Positions 29,959-38,412 of a stretch of 64,000 nt of DNA are shown here, one piece after another. The stretch comes from Jiangella muralis. GTDB taxonomy: Bacteria; Actinomycetota; Actinomycetes; Jiangellales; Jiangellaceae. The stretch spans positions 96,776 to 160,775 of the forward strand of contig NZ_LFXL01000031.1 in NCBI RefSeq assembly GCF_001270745.1, written 5' to 3'. The number at the start of each line of letters is the position of its first letter. Within the stretch, counting starts at the first letter, position 1. The translations under genes and the position numbers were made by a program. A model generated the notes under the pieces. That model ran no database searches, was not told where the DNA came from, and saw only the letters and a program-made list of their open reading frames with translations.

Positions 29959-31877
29959 GAGGCCGTGAACCCGAAGACCTTGGCGTACAGCCCGAGTTCC
30001 TTCTCCAGTGCGGTCACGATCGTCTCCTTGCGCCGGAAGCCGTGTTGTTCCCCCTCGAATGCGACGTACTCGTGCTCCACCCCGAGCTCTGCCACCCGCT
30101 CCGCGAACCGTGCCGTCGGGCCGGGCGGGCAGACCTCGTCCTCCAACCCCTGGAGCAGCAGGAACGGGACGGTGAACTTCTCCGGGACGTTGATCGGCGA
30201 CCGTTCGCGGTACCGCTCCTCCGTCTCCGGCCACGGCCCGACCAGGCCCTCCAGGTACTGCGACTCGAAGTCGTGCGTCTCGCCGGTGCGGAACGCCACC
30301 AGGTCCAGCACCGGGTACATGATCGTCGCGCAGGCGAACACGTCGGTGAACGCCAACGCGGCCGCCGCGGTCCAGCCCCCGGCCGAGCCACCGCGGATCG
30401 CCAGCCGCGCGCCGTCCGCGATCCCCTCGTCGACCAGCGCCTTCGCCGCCGCCACGCAGTCCTCGACGTCGACGATGCCCCACTGCTCGCGCAGCCGGTC
30501 GCGGTAGGACCGCCCGAACCCGGTCGACCCGCCGTAGTTGACCTCGACGACGCCCAGGCCGCGGCTGGTGAAGTAGGCGACCTCGAGGTCGTGCACCATC
30601 GGCGTCCGGCCGGTCGGCCCGCCGTGCACGAACACGACGTACGGCGGCTTCTCCCCGCCGACGCCGCCGAACCGCGACCCCGTGGGCGGGTAGACGATGG
30701 CGTGGACGTCGCGCCCGCCCGTCCCGGCGAACGTCCGCGGCTGCGGCCGCGGCAGCGACGTCGCCGGCACGGGCAGCGTCGACCGCGCCACCGCCGACAC
30801 CGTGCCGACGGACGCCGCGACCACTTCGAACGGCGACACCGGCGAGGCAGCTACGCCGTACACCGTGCGTCCGGACACCGCCAGTGTCGGCGCCCACTCG
30901 GTGTGAGCGTCCTCGAGCAGGTCGTAGAGCAGGCCGGTCGTGGTGTCGAGCAGGTTCAGCCGCGCCGACGCCCGGCCGCGGATCACCGCCACCTCACCGT
31001 CGCCGAGCGGTGCGAACCAGCGCAGCCCCAGCTGCCAGAGCGGCCCGGCGAACTCCTCGGCCCGCTCCCCCAGCACCTCCGGCTCGGAGCCGTCGAGCCG
31101 GACGCGGTGCAGGTTCCACCAGCCGGTCCGGTCGGACGCGGCGAGCAGCGCGTCCGGTGTCTCCCACTCGATCTGCGGGATCGACTCCGACTCCCCGCCG
31201 GCGACGGTCACGGGCGCGCCCACGGACCCGTCCGGCGCCACGGGCGCGACCCGCACGAGCGTGCCGTCCCACGGCATGTCCGGGTGCTCCCAGCCGATCC
31301 ACGCCAGCCGCTGCCCGTCCGGCGACGGCCGCGGGCAGGCGAGGAAGTGGGTGTCCTCGACCAGCACCCGCACGTCGCCGGAGCCGTCCAGCGGCACCGC
31401 CACCAGCGCCCGCCGCAGGTCCGTCGGAGCCGGGCCCGTGTGCTCCTCGCGGATGCACCAGATCTCGGTGCCCGACGGCGCCGGCACCGGCTCGGCGTAC
31501 CGCAGCCCCGAGGGGATCGCGGGCGACGGCGTCAGCGGCACGGGATCGTCGCCGGAACCCGGGAGGAACCGGTACAGCCGCTGGTCGGAGAACTCGGCGA
31601 ACACGACGGCGCCGTCGGCGAGAGCGACGTACGCCAGCCCGCCGTACTCGTGCACGCGGGTGCGCACGTTCCACGGCGCCGGCAGCACCATCTCGGGCTC
31701 GTCGGCGCCCGGCGGCAGCCGCAGCAGCGCGACCCGTCCGCCCTCCGCCGGCTGCGGCAGGGTCCACCACAGCGCGTCGCCGGCATGGCTCACCCAGCCG
31801 GGCCGGCCGTCGTTCTCGGCGACGATCTCGGCGGTCACCGGCGACGGCCAGCTACCGTACGGTGCGGATTCGGGCAC
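29955..31877 (-). CDS. S9 family (prolyl oligopeptidase-type) peptidase
   Basis: The 640-residue protein has an N-terminal beta-propeller (about 1-370, WD40/TolB-like repeats such as RPSPDGQRLAWIGWEHPDMP) and a C-terminal alpha/beta-hydrolase domain. The nucleophile is in GGSAGGW, near residue 500; the Asp is in LLLQGLEDEVCPP and the His in GEQHGFRR. No signal peptide, so cytosolic. The GTG start follows GGGGGAG. It is the fourth gene of the MarR-led operon, 26 bases after the M20 gene. Confidence 0.94.
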   Translation of the reverse strand: MPESAPYGSWPSPVTAEIVAENDGRPGWVSHAGDALWWTLPQPAEGGRVALLRLPPGADEPEMVLPAPWNVRTRVHEYGGLAYVALADGAVVFAEFSDQRLYRFLPGSGDDPVPLTPSPAIPSGLRYAEPVPAPSGTEIWCIREEHTGPAPTDLRRALVAVPLDGSGDVRVLVEDTHFLACPRPSPDGQRLAWIGWEHPDMPWDGTLVRVAPVAPDGSVGAPVTVAGGESESIPQIEWETPDALLAASDRTGWWNLHRVRLDGSEPEVLGERAEEFAGPLWQLGLRWFAPLGDGEVAVIRGRASARLNLLDTTTGLLYDLLEDAHTEWAPTLAVSGRTVYGVAASPVSPFEVVAASVGTVSAVARSTLPVPATSLPRPQPRTFAGTGGRDVHAIVYPPTGSRFGGVGGEKPPYVVFVHGGPTGRTPMVHDLEVAYFTSRGLGVVEVNYGGSTGFGRSYRDRLREQWGIVDVEDCVAAAKALVDEGIADGARLAIRGGSAGGWTAAAALAFTDVFACATIMYPVLDLVAFRTGETHDFESQYLEGLVGPWPETEERYRERSPINVPEKFTVPFLLLQGLEDEVCPPGPTARFAERVAELGVEHEYVAFEGEQHGFRRKETIVTALEKELGLYAKVFGFTAS

Positions 31878-31903
31878 GGACTCCCCCAGGGAGAAAGACG
31901 AGG

Positions 31904-33190
31904 TCAGGTGGTCAGGAACCGGTCAAGTACCCGGACGCCGAACTCCAGCGCGTCGACGGGCACGCGCTCGTCGACGCCGTGGAACAGGGCCGAGTAGTCG
32001 AGGTCGGGCGGCAGCCGCAGCGGCGAGAAGCCGTAGCCGGTGATGCCGAGCCGGGAGAACTGCTTCGCGTCGGTGCCGCCGGCCATGCAGACGGGGACGA
32101 CGTGCGCGCCCGGGTCCTCGGCCAGCAGCGCGCCGGCCATCGCGGCGAACGTCGGCGACGCGGGGTCGGCGGACAGCGCGACCTCGGCGTGCTCGTACTC
32201 CCAGCTCACGTCCGGCCCCACCAGAGACGTGACGGTGGCCTCGAACTCGTCGCGGGCCTCGGGCACGACCCGGCCGTCGACCAGCGCCGTCGCGGTCTCG
32301 GGGATGACGTTCACCTTGTAGCCGGCGCTCAGCACGGTCGGGTTGGTGCTGTTGCGCAGGACGGCCTCGACCAGCTCGCGCGCTTCGCCGAACCGCGCGA
32401 TCGTCCCGGCGACGTCGGAGAGGTCGACCGGCACGCCCAGGGCGGCGCCGATCGACTCCAGCGACGCACGCACCGTCCGCGTCAGCCGCACCGGCCACTC
32501 GTACTCGGCCAGCCGGTGCACCGCCCCGGCCAGCGCGGCCACCGCGTTGTCGCCGTTGACGCGCGACCCGTGCCCGGCCCGGCCGCGCGCCGTCAGCCGC
32601 AGCCAGGCGGTCCCCCGCTCACCGGCAGACACGGGGTACAGCCGCGTCCCGCCTGCGTGGAAGGTGTAGCCGCCGGACTCGCTGATTCCCTCGGTGACGC
32701 CCTCGAACAGGTCGGCGTGCTTGGTGACCAGCCAGGTCGAGCCGTGCGCGGCGCTGGCCTCCTCGTCGGCGGTGAACGCGAGGACGACGTCGCGGGCCGG
32801 CCGGCGGCCCTCGCGTGCCCAGGCCCGCGCGACGGCGAGCATCATCGCGTCCATGCCCTTCATGTCGATGGCGCCGCGGCCCCACAGCATGCCGTCGCGG
32901 ACCTCACCGGAGAACGGGTGCACCGACCAGTCGGCCGCCTCGGCCGGGACGACGTCGAGGTGACCGTGGACGAGGATCGGGTCGCGGCCGGGGTCGCTGC
33001 CCTCGATGCGGGCGACGACGTTGGCGCGGTTGGGCGCCGACTCGATCAGCGTGGCGTCGATGCCGGCCTCGCCCAGCTTCGCCGCGACGTACTCGGCGGC
33101 GGGCCGCTCCCGGCCGGTGCCGTCGCCCGGGTTGGTGGTGTCGATGCGGATGAGGTCGGCGGCGAGGGTCAGGACGTCGGGGTCAGCCAT
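31904..33190 (-). CDS. M20 family metallopeptidase
   Basis: The 428-residue zinc peptidase has IRIDTTNPGDGTG near residue 14, the ligand LVHGHLDVVPAE near 72, GRGAIDMKGMDAMML with the bridging Asp near 108, and the TADEEASA catalytic Glu pair near 142. A dimerisation domain follows (residues about 200-315), then a C-terminal half with GGTDAKQFS. It resembles carboxypeptidase/dipeptidase-like M20 enzymes. The ATG lies inside the 3' end of the M55 gene (8-base overlap). Confidence 0.94.
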   Translation of the reverse strand: MADPDVLTLAADLIRIDTTNPGDGTGRERPAAEYVAAKLGEAGIDATLIESAPNRANVVARIEGSDPGRDPILVHGHLDVVPAEAADWSVHPFSGEVRDGMLWGRGAIDMKGMDAMMLAVARAWAREGRRPARDVVLAFTADEEASAAHGSTWLVTKHADLFEGVTEGISESGGYTFHAGGTRLYPVSAGERGTAWLRLTARGRAGHGSRVNGDNAVAALAGAVHRLAEYEWPVRLTRTVRASLESIGAALGVPVDLSDVAGTIARFGEARELVEAVLRNSTNPTVLSAGYKVNVIPETATALVDGRVVPEARDEFEATVTSLVGPDVSWEYEHAEVALSADPASPTFAAMAGALLAEDPGAHVVPVCMAGGTDAKQFSRLGITGYGFSPLRLPPDLDYSALFHGVDERVPVDALEFGVRVLDRFLTT

Positions 33191-34019
33191 AGTGGTTCTC
33201 GATGCCGTTGGAGATCAGGGTCGTGACCGCCTTGAAGCAGCGGATGAGGTCGTGCGCGGTCGCGGCGGTGTAGCGCACCCGGCGCTCGGCGACGCGTTCC
33301 ACCGTCGGGACCATACCGGCGAAGTCGGCCAGCTGGGTGGCGTCGACCTCGATCTCGACGGTGTACGGCCCGCGGCCCGTGGCCGGTTCGTGCCGGAGGG
33401 CGAGCGCGGCGGCCGCCTTCGCCTCGGCGCGGACGTCCTCGAACGTGCGCGCCGGCGGGCGGCAGCGGGCCGCGTACCGTGACACGTAGTCCTTGACGGC
33501 GACGGTGCGGGCCAGCGGCGCGTACGTGACGGCGTCGGCGCAGGCGCGGTCGTCGCCGGTGACGAGGATGACCGGCGTGCCGTACTCGGCCGCGACCAGC
33601 GCGTTCAGCCGGCCCTCGCTGGCCGGCTCGCCGTCGACCCAGACCCCGGTGATGGAGTTCGGCAGGTACGTGTGCGCCAGGACGCCCTCGGCGCCGGCGC
33701 CCGCATGGTAGCCGAGGAAGACGACGCCGTCGACGTCGCCGCTCTGGATGCCTTCGACCATCGTCAGCGCCTTGTGCCGCCCGGTGATCATGGTCGCGCG
33801 CTCGTCCAGCTGCTCGAGCAGCAGGTTGCGCATGGTGGCGTGTGCCTCGTTGACCAGCACCTCGTCGGCGCCGCCCTCGAACAGGCCGGCGATGGCGCCG
33901 TTGACGTCGGACGTGAACATCGTCCGGCAGCGTTGCCACTGCTCCGTCCCCGGCTCGACGTCGGCGGGCCAGGTGACGCCGGTGGCCCCTTCCATATCGG
34001 CCGAGATCAGCACCTTCAT
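33183..34019 (-). CDS. M55 family D-aminopeptidase (DppA-like)
   Basis: The 278 residues match M55 metallopeptidases. MKVLISADMEGATGV carries the Asp-x-Glu zinc ligands, NEAHATMRNLL near residue 58, VDGVVFLGYHAGAGAEGVLAHTY near 95 with a His ligand, and VILVTGDD near 150. Family members remove D-amino acids from the N-terminus of short peptides such as D-Ala-D-Ala. It begins six bases after the MarR stop and overlaps the M20 gene by eight bases. With the LD-carboxypeptidase it suggests salvage of peptidoglycan peptides. Confidence 0.93.
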   Translation of the reverse strand: MKVLISADMEGATGVTWPADVEPGTEQWQRCRTMFTSDVNGAIAGLFEGGADEVLVNEAHATMRNLLLEQLDERATMITGRHKALTMVEGIQSGDVDGVVFLGYHAGAGAEGVLAHTYLPNSITGVWVDGEPASEGRLNALVAAEYGTPVILVTGDDRACADAVTYAPLARTVAVKDYVSRYAARCRPPARTFEDVRAEAKAAAALALRHEPATGRGPYTVEIEVDATQLADFAGMVPTVERVAERRVRYTAATAHDLIRCFKAVTTLISNGIENHYG

Positions 34020-34025
34020 AGGGGG

Positions 34026-34568
34026 CTACGGTACATCGGCCCCCGGCCGGTCCTCCGCACCGAACCGCTGGGTGAGGTCGCCCAGCAGCGTCTTGAGCAG
34101 CCCGGCCAGAGCCGCGCGCTGGGCGGCGTCGATGCCGTCGAGCAGAGTCTCCTCGTGCCGCAGCAGGTCGGCGACGACCCGCTCGTTCAGCGCCCGCCCC
34201 TCGTCGGTGAGGACGACGACCGCCGAACGGCCGTCCGCCGCGGACCGTTCGCGCCGCACCAGCCCGGCCGCCTCGGCCCGGGCGATGCGCTGCGACACGG
34301 CCCCGGCGGTGACGAAGCTGCGCGCGGCGATCTGCCCGGGCGTCAGCCGGTACGGCGCACCGCTGCGGCGCAACGTGCTGAGCAGGTCGAGCGTCGGGTT
34401 GTCGATGCCCAGCCGGTCCAGCGTGCGGCGGCGCTCGTCGGCCAGCAGCTGGCCGATCCGCCACACGCGGGTGATGACGCCGATCGACTCGACCGGAACG
34501 CCGGGCAGTTCGCGGCGCCAGGCCGCCTGGATGCGGTCGGAGCCGTCATCGCCGGGTATTCTCTCCAC
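34026..34568 (-). CDS. MarR family transcriptional regulator
   Basis: The 180-residue protein has a winged helix: LDLLSTLRRSGAPYRLTPGQIA, SFVTAGAVSQRIARAEAAGLVRRERSAADGRS and AVVVLTDEGRALNE, with the MarR Asp-Gly-Arg-Ser wing. It begins at a GTG with TAAACT six bases upstream (leaderless type), and leads the operon of four peptidases. It is divergent from an SDR gene across a 30-base gap that holds a palindromic candidate operator. Confidence 0.92.
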   Translation of the reverse strand: MERIPGDDGSDRIQAAWRRELPGVPVESIGVITRVWRIGQLLADERRRTLDRLGIDNPTLDLLSTLRRSGAPYRLTPGQIAARSFVTAGAVSQRIARAEAAGLVRRERSAADGRSAVVVLTDEGRALNERVVADLLRHEETLLDGIDAAQRAALAGLLKTLLGDLTQRFGAEDRPGADVP

Positions 34569-34598
34569 GGAGATAGTTTAGCGCTTAAGGAGTTTTCG
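34569..34598. promoter_or_regulatory. Divergent promoter and candidate MarR operator
   Basis: The 30 bases between the MarR and SDR genes contain TTTAGCGCTTAA (34577-34588), palindromic except for one pair each side (TTNAGCGCTNAA). TAAACT on the minus strand is six bases from the MarR start. AAGGAG before the SDR start is its ribosome-binding site and abuts the dyad. Repressor binding here would control both directions. Prediction by eye. Confidence 0.5.
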
Positions 34599-35333
34599 AT
34601 GACTACACGCACCATCGTCGTCACCGGCGGCGGCACCGGCATCGGACGGGCCGTGGCCGCGGGCTTCGCGGCCGCCGGCGACACCGTCGTCGTGACCGGG
34701 CGGCGGCGTTCGAAGCTGGACGAGGCGGTCGCCGGGCTGGGCCCCAGGAGCAGCGCGGTCGACTTCGACGCGGCCGACCCGGCCGCCGTCACCGAGGCGC
34801 TGGACCGGCTGCCCGCCACGATCGACGTCCTGGTCAACGCGGCCGGCGGCAACACCGGCATGGGCCAACCGGCGCCGGAGCCCGGCGACCTCGCCGCCGA
34901 AGCGGCGGCCTGGCGGGCCAACTTCGACGCCAACGTGCTGACGGCGGTGCTGGTCACCACGGCGCTGCTGCCGCGGATGCCGTCCGGCGGGCGCATCGTC
35001 ACCATCGGGTCCATCGCCGCCCGGCGTGGTGGCGGCGACTACGGCGCGGCCAAGGCGGCGATCGAGGCGTGGACGGCGTCGCTGGCGGCCGAGATCGGGC
35101 CGCGCGGCGTCACCGTGAACGTCGTCTCCCCCGGCCTCACCGTCGGCACCGAGTTCTTCCGCGGCCGGCTCACCGACGCCCGCCGCGAGCGCCTGGTCGG
35201 CGAGACCATGACCAAGCGCGAGGGCACCACCGAGGACGTCGCGGCGGCCGTCCAGTACCTCGCGGCGCCCGCCGCCGGGCACGTCACCGGCCAGGTGCTG
35301 CACGTGAACGGCGGCGCGTACCTCGGCCGCTAG
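34599..35333 (+). CDS. SDR family oxidoreductase
   Basis: The 244-residue protein is a classical short-chain dehydrogenase/reductase. It has TGGGTGIGRAVAAGFAAAG (cofactor motif), TVVVTGRRRSKLDE with an Arg pair favouring NADP(H), NAAGGNTGMG, GSIAARRGGGDYGAAKAAIEAW with catalytic Tyr and Lys, VSPGLTVGTEFF, and a C-terminal VTGQVLHVNGG. The ATG follows AAGGAG at good spacing. The substrate is unknown. Its stop overlaps the convergent DivIVA-VOC gene by four bases (CTAG). Confidence 0.95.
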   Translation: MTTRTIVVTGGGTGIGRAVAAGFAAAGDTVVVTGRRRSKLDEAVAGLGPRSSAVDFDAADPAAVTEALDRLPATIDVLVNAAGGNTGMGQPAPEPGDLAAEAAAWRANFDANVLTAVLVTTALLPRMPSGGRIVTIGSIAARRGGGDYGAAKAAIEAWTASLAAEIGPRGVTVNVVSPGLTVGTEFFRGRLTDARRERLVGETMTKREGTTEDVAAAVQYLAAPAAGHVTGQVLHVNGGAYLGR

Positions 35334-36445
35334 GGCGCGACGACCTCGACCTCGTAGCCGTCCTCGTTCTCCATGTAGGCCGCGTAGTGGTGCGGGCCGC
35401 CGGCGTGCGGGTGGCGGTCGGCGAACATCAGGTGCCAGCCGTACGAAGGCGCCTCGGACACGATGCGGTCGACCATCCACTGCTCCGGCACCGCCAGCGC
35501 CAGGTGGTTCAGGCCGGGGGCCTTGCGGTCGTAGGCGACCCAGCTGAGGTCGGGCGAGCACTCGATGACGACGTACGGGCCGCCGCCCGGCGCCTGCCAG
35601 GACCGGCCGTTCTCCCACGCCTGGAACAGCGTCCAGCCCAGCCGCTCGAACAGCCAGCCGAACGAGCGGGTGGCGGCGTCGAGGTCGCGGACCCAGATCT
35701 CGATGTGGTGCAGGCCGGTCGACGGCGTGCTGGACGGCGCCAGCGAGGCGTCTTCGGGGCCCGGCTCGGGCGCCCGCTGGTACTGCTCCTGCTGCTGCGG
35801 CGGCGCGGCCGGCGGGGGCGTCTGGCCGTAGGACGGGTCGAGCGCGCGCAGCACGGGATCGAGTTCGCTCACCGCGGAGTCTGTCAGCGGGTCGTACGCC
35901 TGGGTGTCGTACTGGCTGTTGCCGTGCGCTGTGCCGTGCGAGGTGTCGTAGTAGGCCGCCTGGTAGGACGGGTTCGACGGCGGGCCGGCCGGGGCGGGCG
36001 GCTGGCCGTAGCCGGCGGCCGCGGGCGGCGGCATGACCGGCGGCGCGGCGGGCGGCTGCGCCACCGGCGGCGCGGCCGGGGCGCCCATGGACGGCGCGCC
36101 GGCGGGCAGGCCGGGCGATCCCGGCGGGAGCCCGGCGCCCTGCGCGTACGCGTTCGCCGGCACCTGCTGGTGCTGCTGCGACTGCTGCGCGGCCGCCTTA
36201 CGGCGCGCTCGCAGCTCCGTCGCGGCGACGTCGAGCCAGTCGTCGACGTCGTCCATGACGTAGCCCTCACGCATGCGGACGACCTTGAACTCCTCGGCCT
36301 CGATCTGCTCCGGCGTCACACTGCGCCCCGAGGGCCGGCCATCGAGCGCGTCGATCACCAGATCGACGAAGTCGTCGACGGCGTCGAGGTCATAGCCCTC
36401 ACGCATACGAGTGGTACGGAACTCAGGCTCGCGACTGACGGCCAC
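35330..36445 (-). CDS. DivIVA-like / VOC (glyoxalase-fold) fusion protein
   Basis: The 371-residue protein joins three parts. Residues 1-75 hold two DivIVA-type short repeats, RTTRMREGYDLDAVDDFVDLV and VVRMREGYVMDDVDDWLDVA. Residues about 85-235 are a Gln/Pro/Ala/Tyr-rich linker. Residues about 245-371 are a VOC domain: LHHIEIWVRDLDAATRSFGW, LGWTLFQAWENGRSW, GLNHLALAV, and HPHAGGPHHYAAYMENEDGYEVEVV with His and Glu positions like a metal-binding glyoxalase fold. Such a fusion suggests a small-molecule-binding module placed at the cell pole or septum by the DivIVA part; that is inference. GTG start with GGAGAG at nine bases. Confidence 0.8.
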   Translation of the reverse strand: MAVSREPEFRTTRMREGYDLDAVDDFVDLVIDALDGRPSGRSVTPEQIEAEEFKVVRMREGYVMDDVDDWLDVAATELRARRKAAAQQSQQHQQVPANAYAQGAGLPPGSPGLPAGAPSMGAPAAPPVAQPPAAPPVMPPPAAAGYGQPPAPAGPPSNPSYQAAYYDTSHGTAHGNSQYDTQAYDPLTDSAVSELDPVLRALDPSYGQTPPPAAPPQQQEQYQRAPEPGPEDASLAPSSTPSTGLHHIEIWVRDLDAATRSFGWLFERLGWTLFQAWENGRSWQAPGGGPYVVIECSPDLSWVAYDRKAPGLNHLALAVPEQWMVDRIVSEAPSYGWHLMFADRHPHAGGPHHYAAYMENEDGYEVEVVAP

Positions 36446-36573
36446 CAGGTGTCACTCTCCTCCCGAACACAGAACGGCCGGCTTCGGGCGATTCCGCGGG
36501 TGGCGAGTCCAGCCAGCTCACCACTCGCGAAGCCGATATCCCCCGAGACCGGCCGAGCAAAGCGCAATGCATA

Positions 36574-37707
36574 CTAATCACCAACGGTAGCCAACTGACC
36601 ACATGCCCCGTCGATGTCGCTTCCGCGGGTGTCCCTGATGGTCACCGGAACACCCCTTTCCTCCAGCGCGGCGACGAACGCCGCCTCGTCCTCCGGGCGC
36701 GACGCGGTCCACTTCGAGCCCGGGGTCGGGTTGAGCGGGATCGGGTTGACGTGCACCCAGCCGCGGCCGCGCTCGTTCAGCAGCTTGCCCAGCAGGTCAC
36801 CGCGCCACGCGTGGTCGTTGATCTCGCGGATCAGCGCGTACTCGATGGACACCCGCCGCCCGGTCTTCTCGAAGTAGGCGCGCGCGGCGTCCAGCGCCTC
36901 GCCGACCTTCCAGCGGGTGTTCACCGGCACCAGCTCGTCGCGCAGTTCGTCGTCGGGCGCGTGCAGCGACAGCGCCAGCCGGACGCCGAGGTTCTCGGCG
37001 GCCAGCTTGTCGATGGCCGGCACCAGCCCGACGGTGGACACCGTCACCCCGCGCCGGCCGATGCCCAGCCCCGACGGCGCGGGGTCGGTCATGCGGCGCA
37101 CGGCGGTGACGACGGCCTTGTAGTTGGCCAGCGGTTCGCCCATGCCCATGAAGACGACGTTGGTGACCCGTCCAGTTCCCCCGGCGATCTCGCCGCCGGC
37201 CAGCATGCGCTCGGCCGCCACGACCTGTTCGATGATCTCGGCCGCCGACATGTTGCGGGTCAGCCCCTGCTGGCCGGTGGCGCAGAACGGGCAGTTCATG
37301 CCGCAGCCGGCCTGGCTCGACACGCACAGCGTGACCCGCGGGCGGTCGCCGGTGTAGCGCATGAGCACGCTCTCGACCAGCGCGCCGTCGAACAGCCGCC
37401 ACAGCGTCTTTCGGGTGGTGCCGCCGTCGGTCTCGAGGTGCTTCACCGCGGTGGTCAGCGTCGGCAGCATGGTCGCCGCCAGCGTGTCGCGCACGGCCGC
37501 CGGGACGTCCGTCATCTGCGCGGGGTCGTTGACGTGACGGGCGAAATAGTGCCGCGAGAGCTGGTCGGCCCGGAAGGGCTGCTCGCCCAGTTCGGCCACC
37601 GCCTGGCGGCGGGCATCGACGTCGAGGTCGGCGAGATGGCGGGGCGGCTTGCCACGCCGGGCGGGAACGAGCGTGAGCTCACCGGGTCTGGGCATGATGT
37701 CGACCAT
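36574..37707 (-). CDS. rlmN: 23S rRNA (A2503-C2)/tRNA (A37-C2) methyltransferase RlmN
   Basis: RlmN is a radical SAM enzyme that methylates A2503 of 23S rRNA. The 377 residues contain the [12 protein letters not shown] cluster motif (CxxxCxxC; the ORF reads [16 protein letters not shown]), [24 protein letters not shown] and the C-terminal [15 protein letters not shown] with the second catalytic Cys. I chose the ATG at 37707, where the typical [14 protein letters not shown] opening follows; the frame further upstream enters the repeat element. Confidence 0.95.
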   Translation of the reverse strand: MVDIMPRPGELTLVPARRGKPPRHLADLDVDARRQAVAELGEQPFRADQLSRHYFARHVNDPAQMTDVPAAVRDTLAATMLPTLTTAVKHLETDGGTTRKTLWRLFDGALVESVLMRYTGDRPRVTLCVSSQAGCGMNCPFCATGQQGLTRNMSAAEIIEQVVAAERMLAGGEIAGGTGRVTNVVFMGMGEPLANYKAVVTAVRRMTDPAPSGLGIGRRGVTVSTVGLVPAIDKLAAENLGVRLALSLHAPDDELRDELVPVNTRWKVGEALDAARAYFEKTGRRVSIEYALIREINDHAWRGDLLGKLLNERGRGWVHVNPIPLNPTPGSKWTASRPEDEAAFVAALEERGVPVTIRDTRGSDIDGACGQLATVGD

Positions 37708-38412
37708 TGTCCCACGTTCGGTGCGCTGATGCCGTATGTCGAGGTCGAGGGGGCCGATCGGCCGGTACCCCGCCGCCTGAACGCCCCAGGGGGTGTCGGA
37801 CACCGGCTGGATGAGTGAGTCCGATTGATCTTGGCTACGCGGCCTGGGTGGTCGGCCGGGGTTCTCGTTGGCTGGCCGGCCGTTCGCCCGGGTCTGCCGA
37901 CCGTGCGCCGGGGGTCTGCCGCGTTGGCCGTCCCCCTGGCGCCCGTTCTTGGCACCTATCAGGGGGACGGGGGCAGTCTGGGCACGCCTCACTTCACCCG
38001 CGCCGGGATCACCTCACCCGCGCCAGGACCGCATGGCCGCCGATGACGACCGTCATCCGGTGCTGCGGCGGGTGACGTGCCCACGAACGACGAACGGTGC
38101 ACCGGGCGCGGGGCGGGCTCTGCCCGCACTCCCCCGTCCCCCTGATAGCTGCCCGTTCTTGGCCGCGGTGCCGCGGCTAAGAAAATGGGCAGCAGGGGGA
38201 CGACCCACTACCGCACAACGGCCAACGGCGGGACAACGGCGAACCGTTACACGATCCCCCACGCCACCGTGTGAGATCGCTGCGCCGAGTGGGGCGGATC
38301 ACTGTTCCCCTGGCAACAGCAACGCCACCCAGCAAGCACAGTGATCGCACCCAGTGCCGAGCCGGGGGTGGGCGCACAGTTCAAGTGTCGGAATTTCGTA
38401 GACCAAGCGGAG
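37708..38412. other. Intergenic region rlmN / cdsA with repeat element
   Basis: No gene is seen in these 705 bases. Positions up to about 37830 are ordinary upstream DNA of rlmN, with its promoter presumably inside. From about 37850 to the cdsA stop the space is filled by copy 2 of the nested inverted-repeat element. Confidence 0.75.
37850..38412. repeat. Nested inverted-repeat element, copy 2 (non-coding)
   Basis: This matches copy 1 (6507-7327) in order and sequence. Shared blocks are TTCTCGTTGGCTGGCCG near 37862, CCTATCAGGGGGACGGGG (37955-37972) with its complement (38131-38148), CACGAACGACGAACG near 38082, GGCTAAGAAAATGGGCAGC near 38175, and a well-kept 100-base block with GTGTGAGATCGCTGCGCC and CTGGCAACAGCAACGCCACC near 38270-38330. 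It ends with a GACCAAGCGGAGCTAG-like block that runs into the cdsA stop, just as copy 1 ends at the sthA stop. It lacks the perfect outer left arm of copy 1. Confidence 0.8.
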
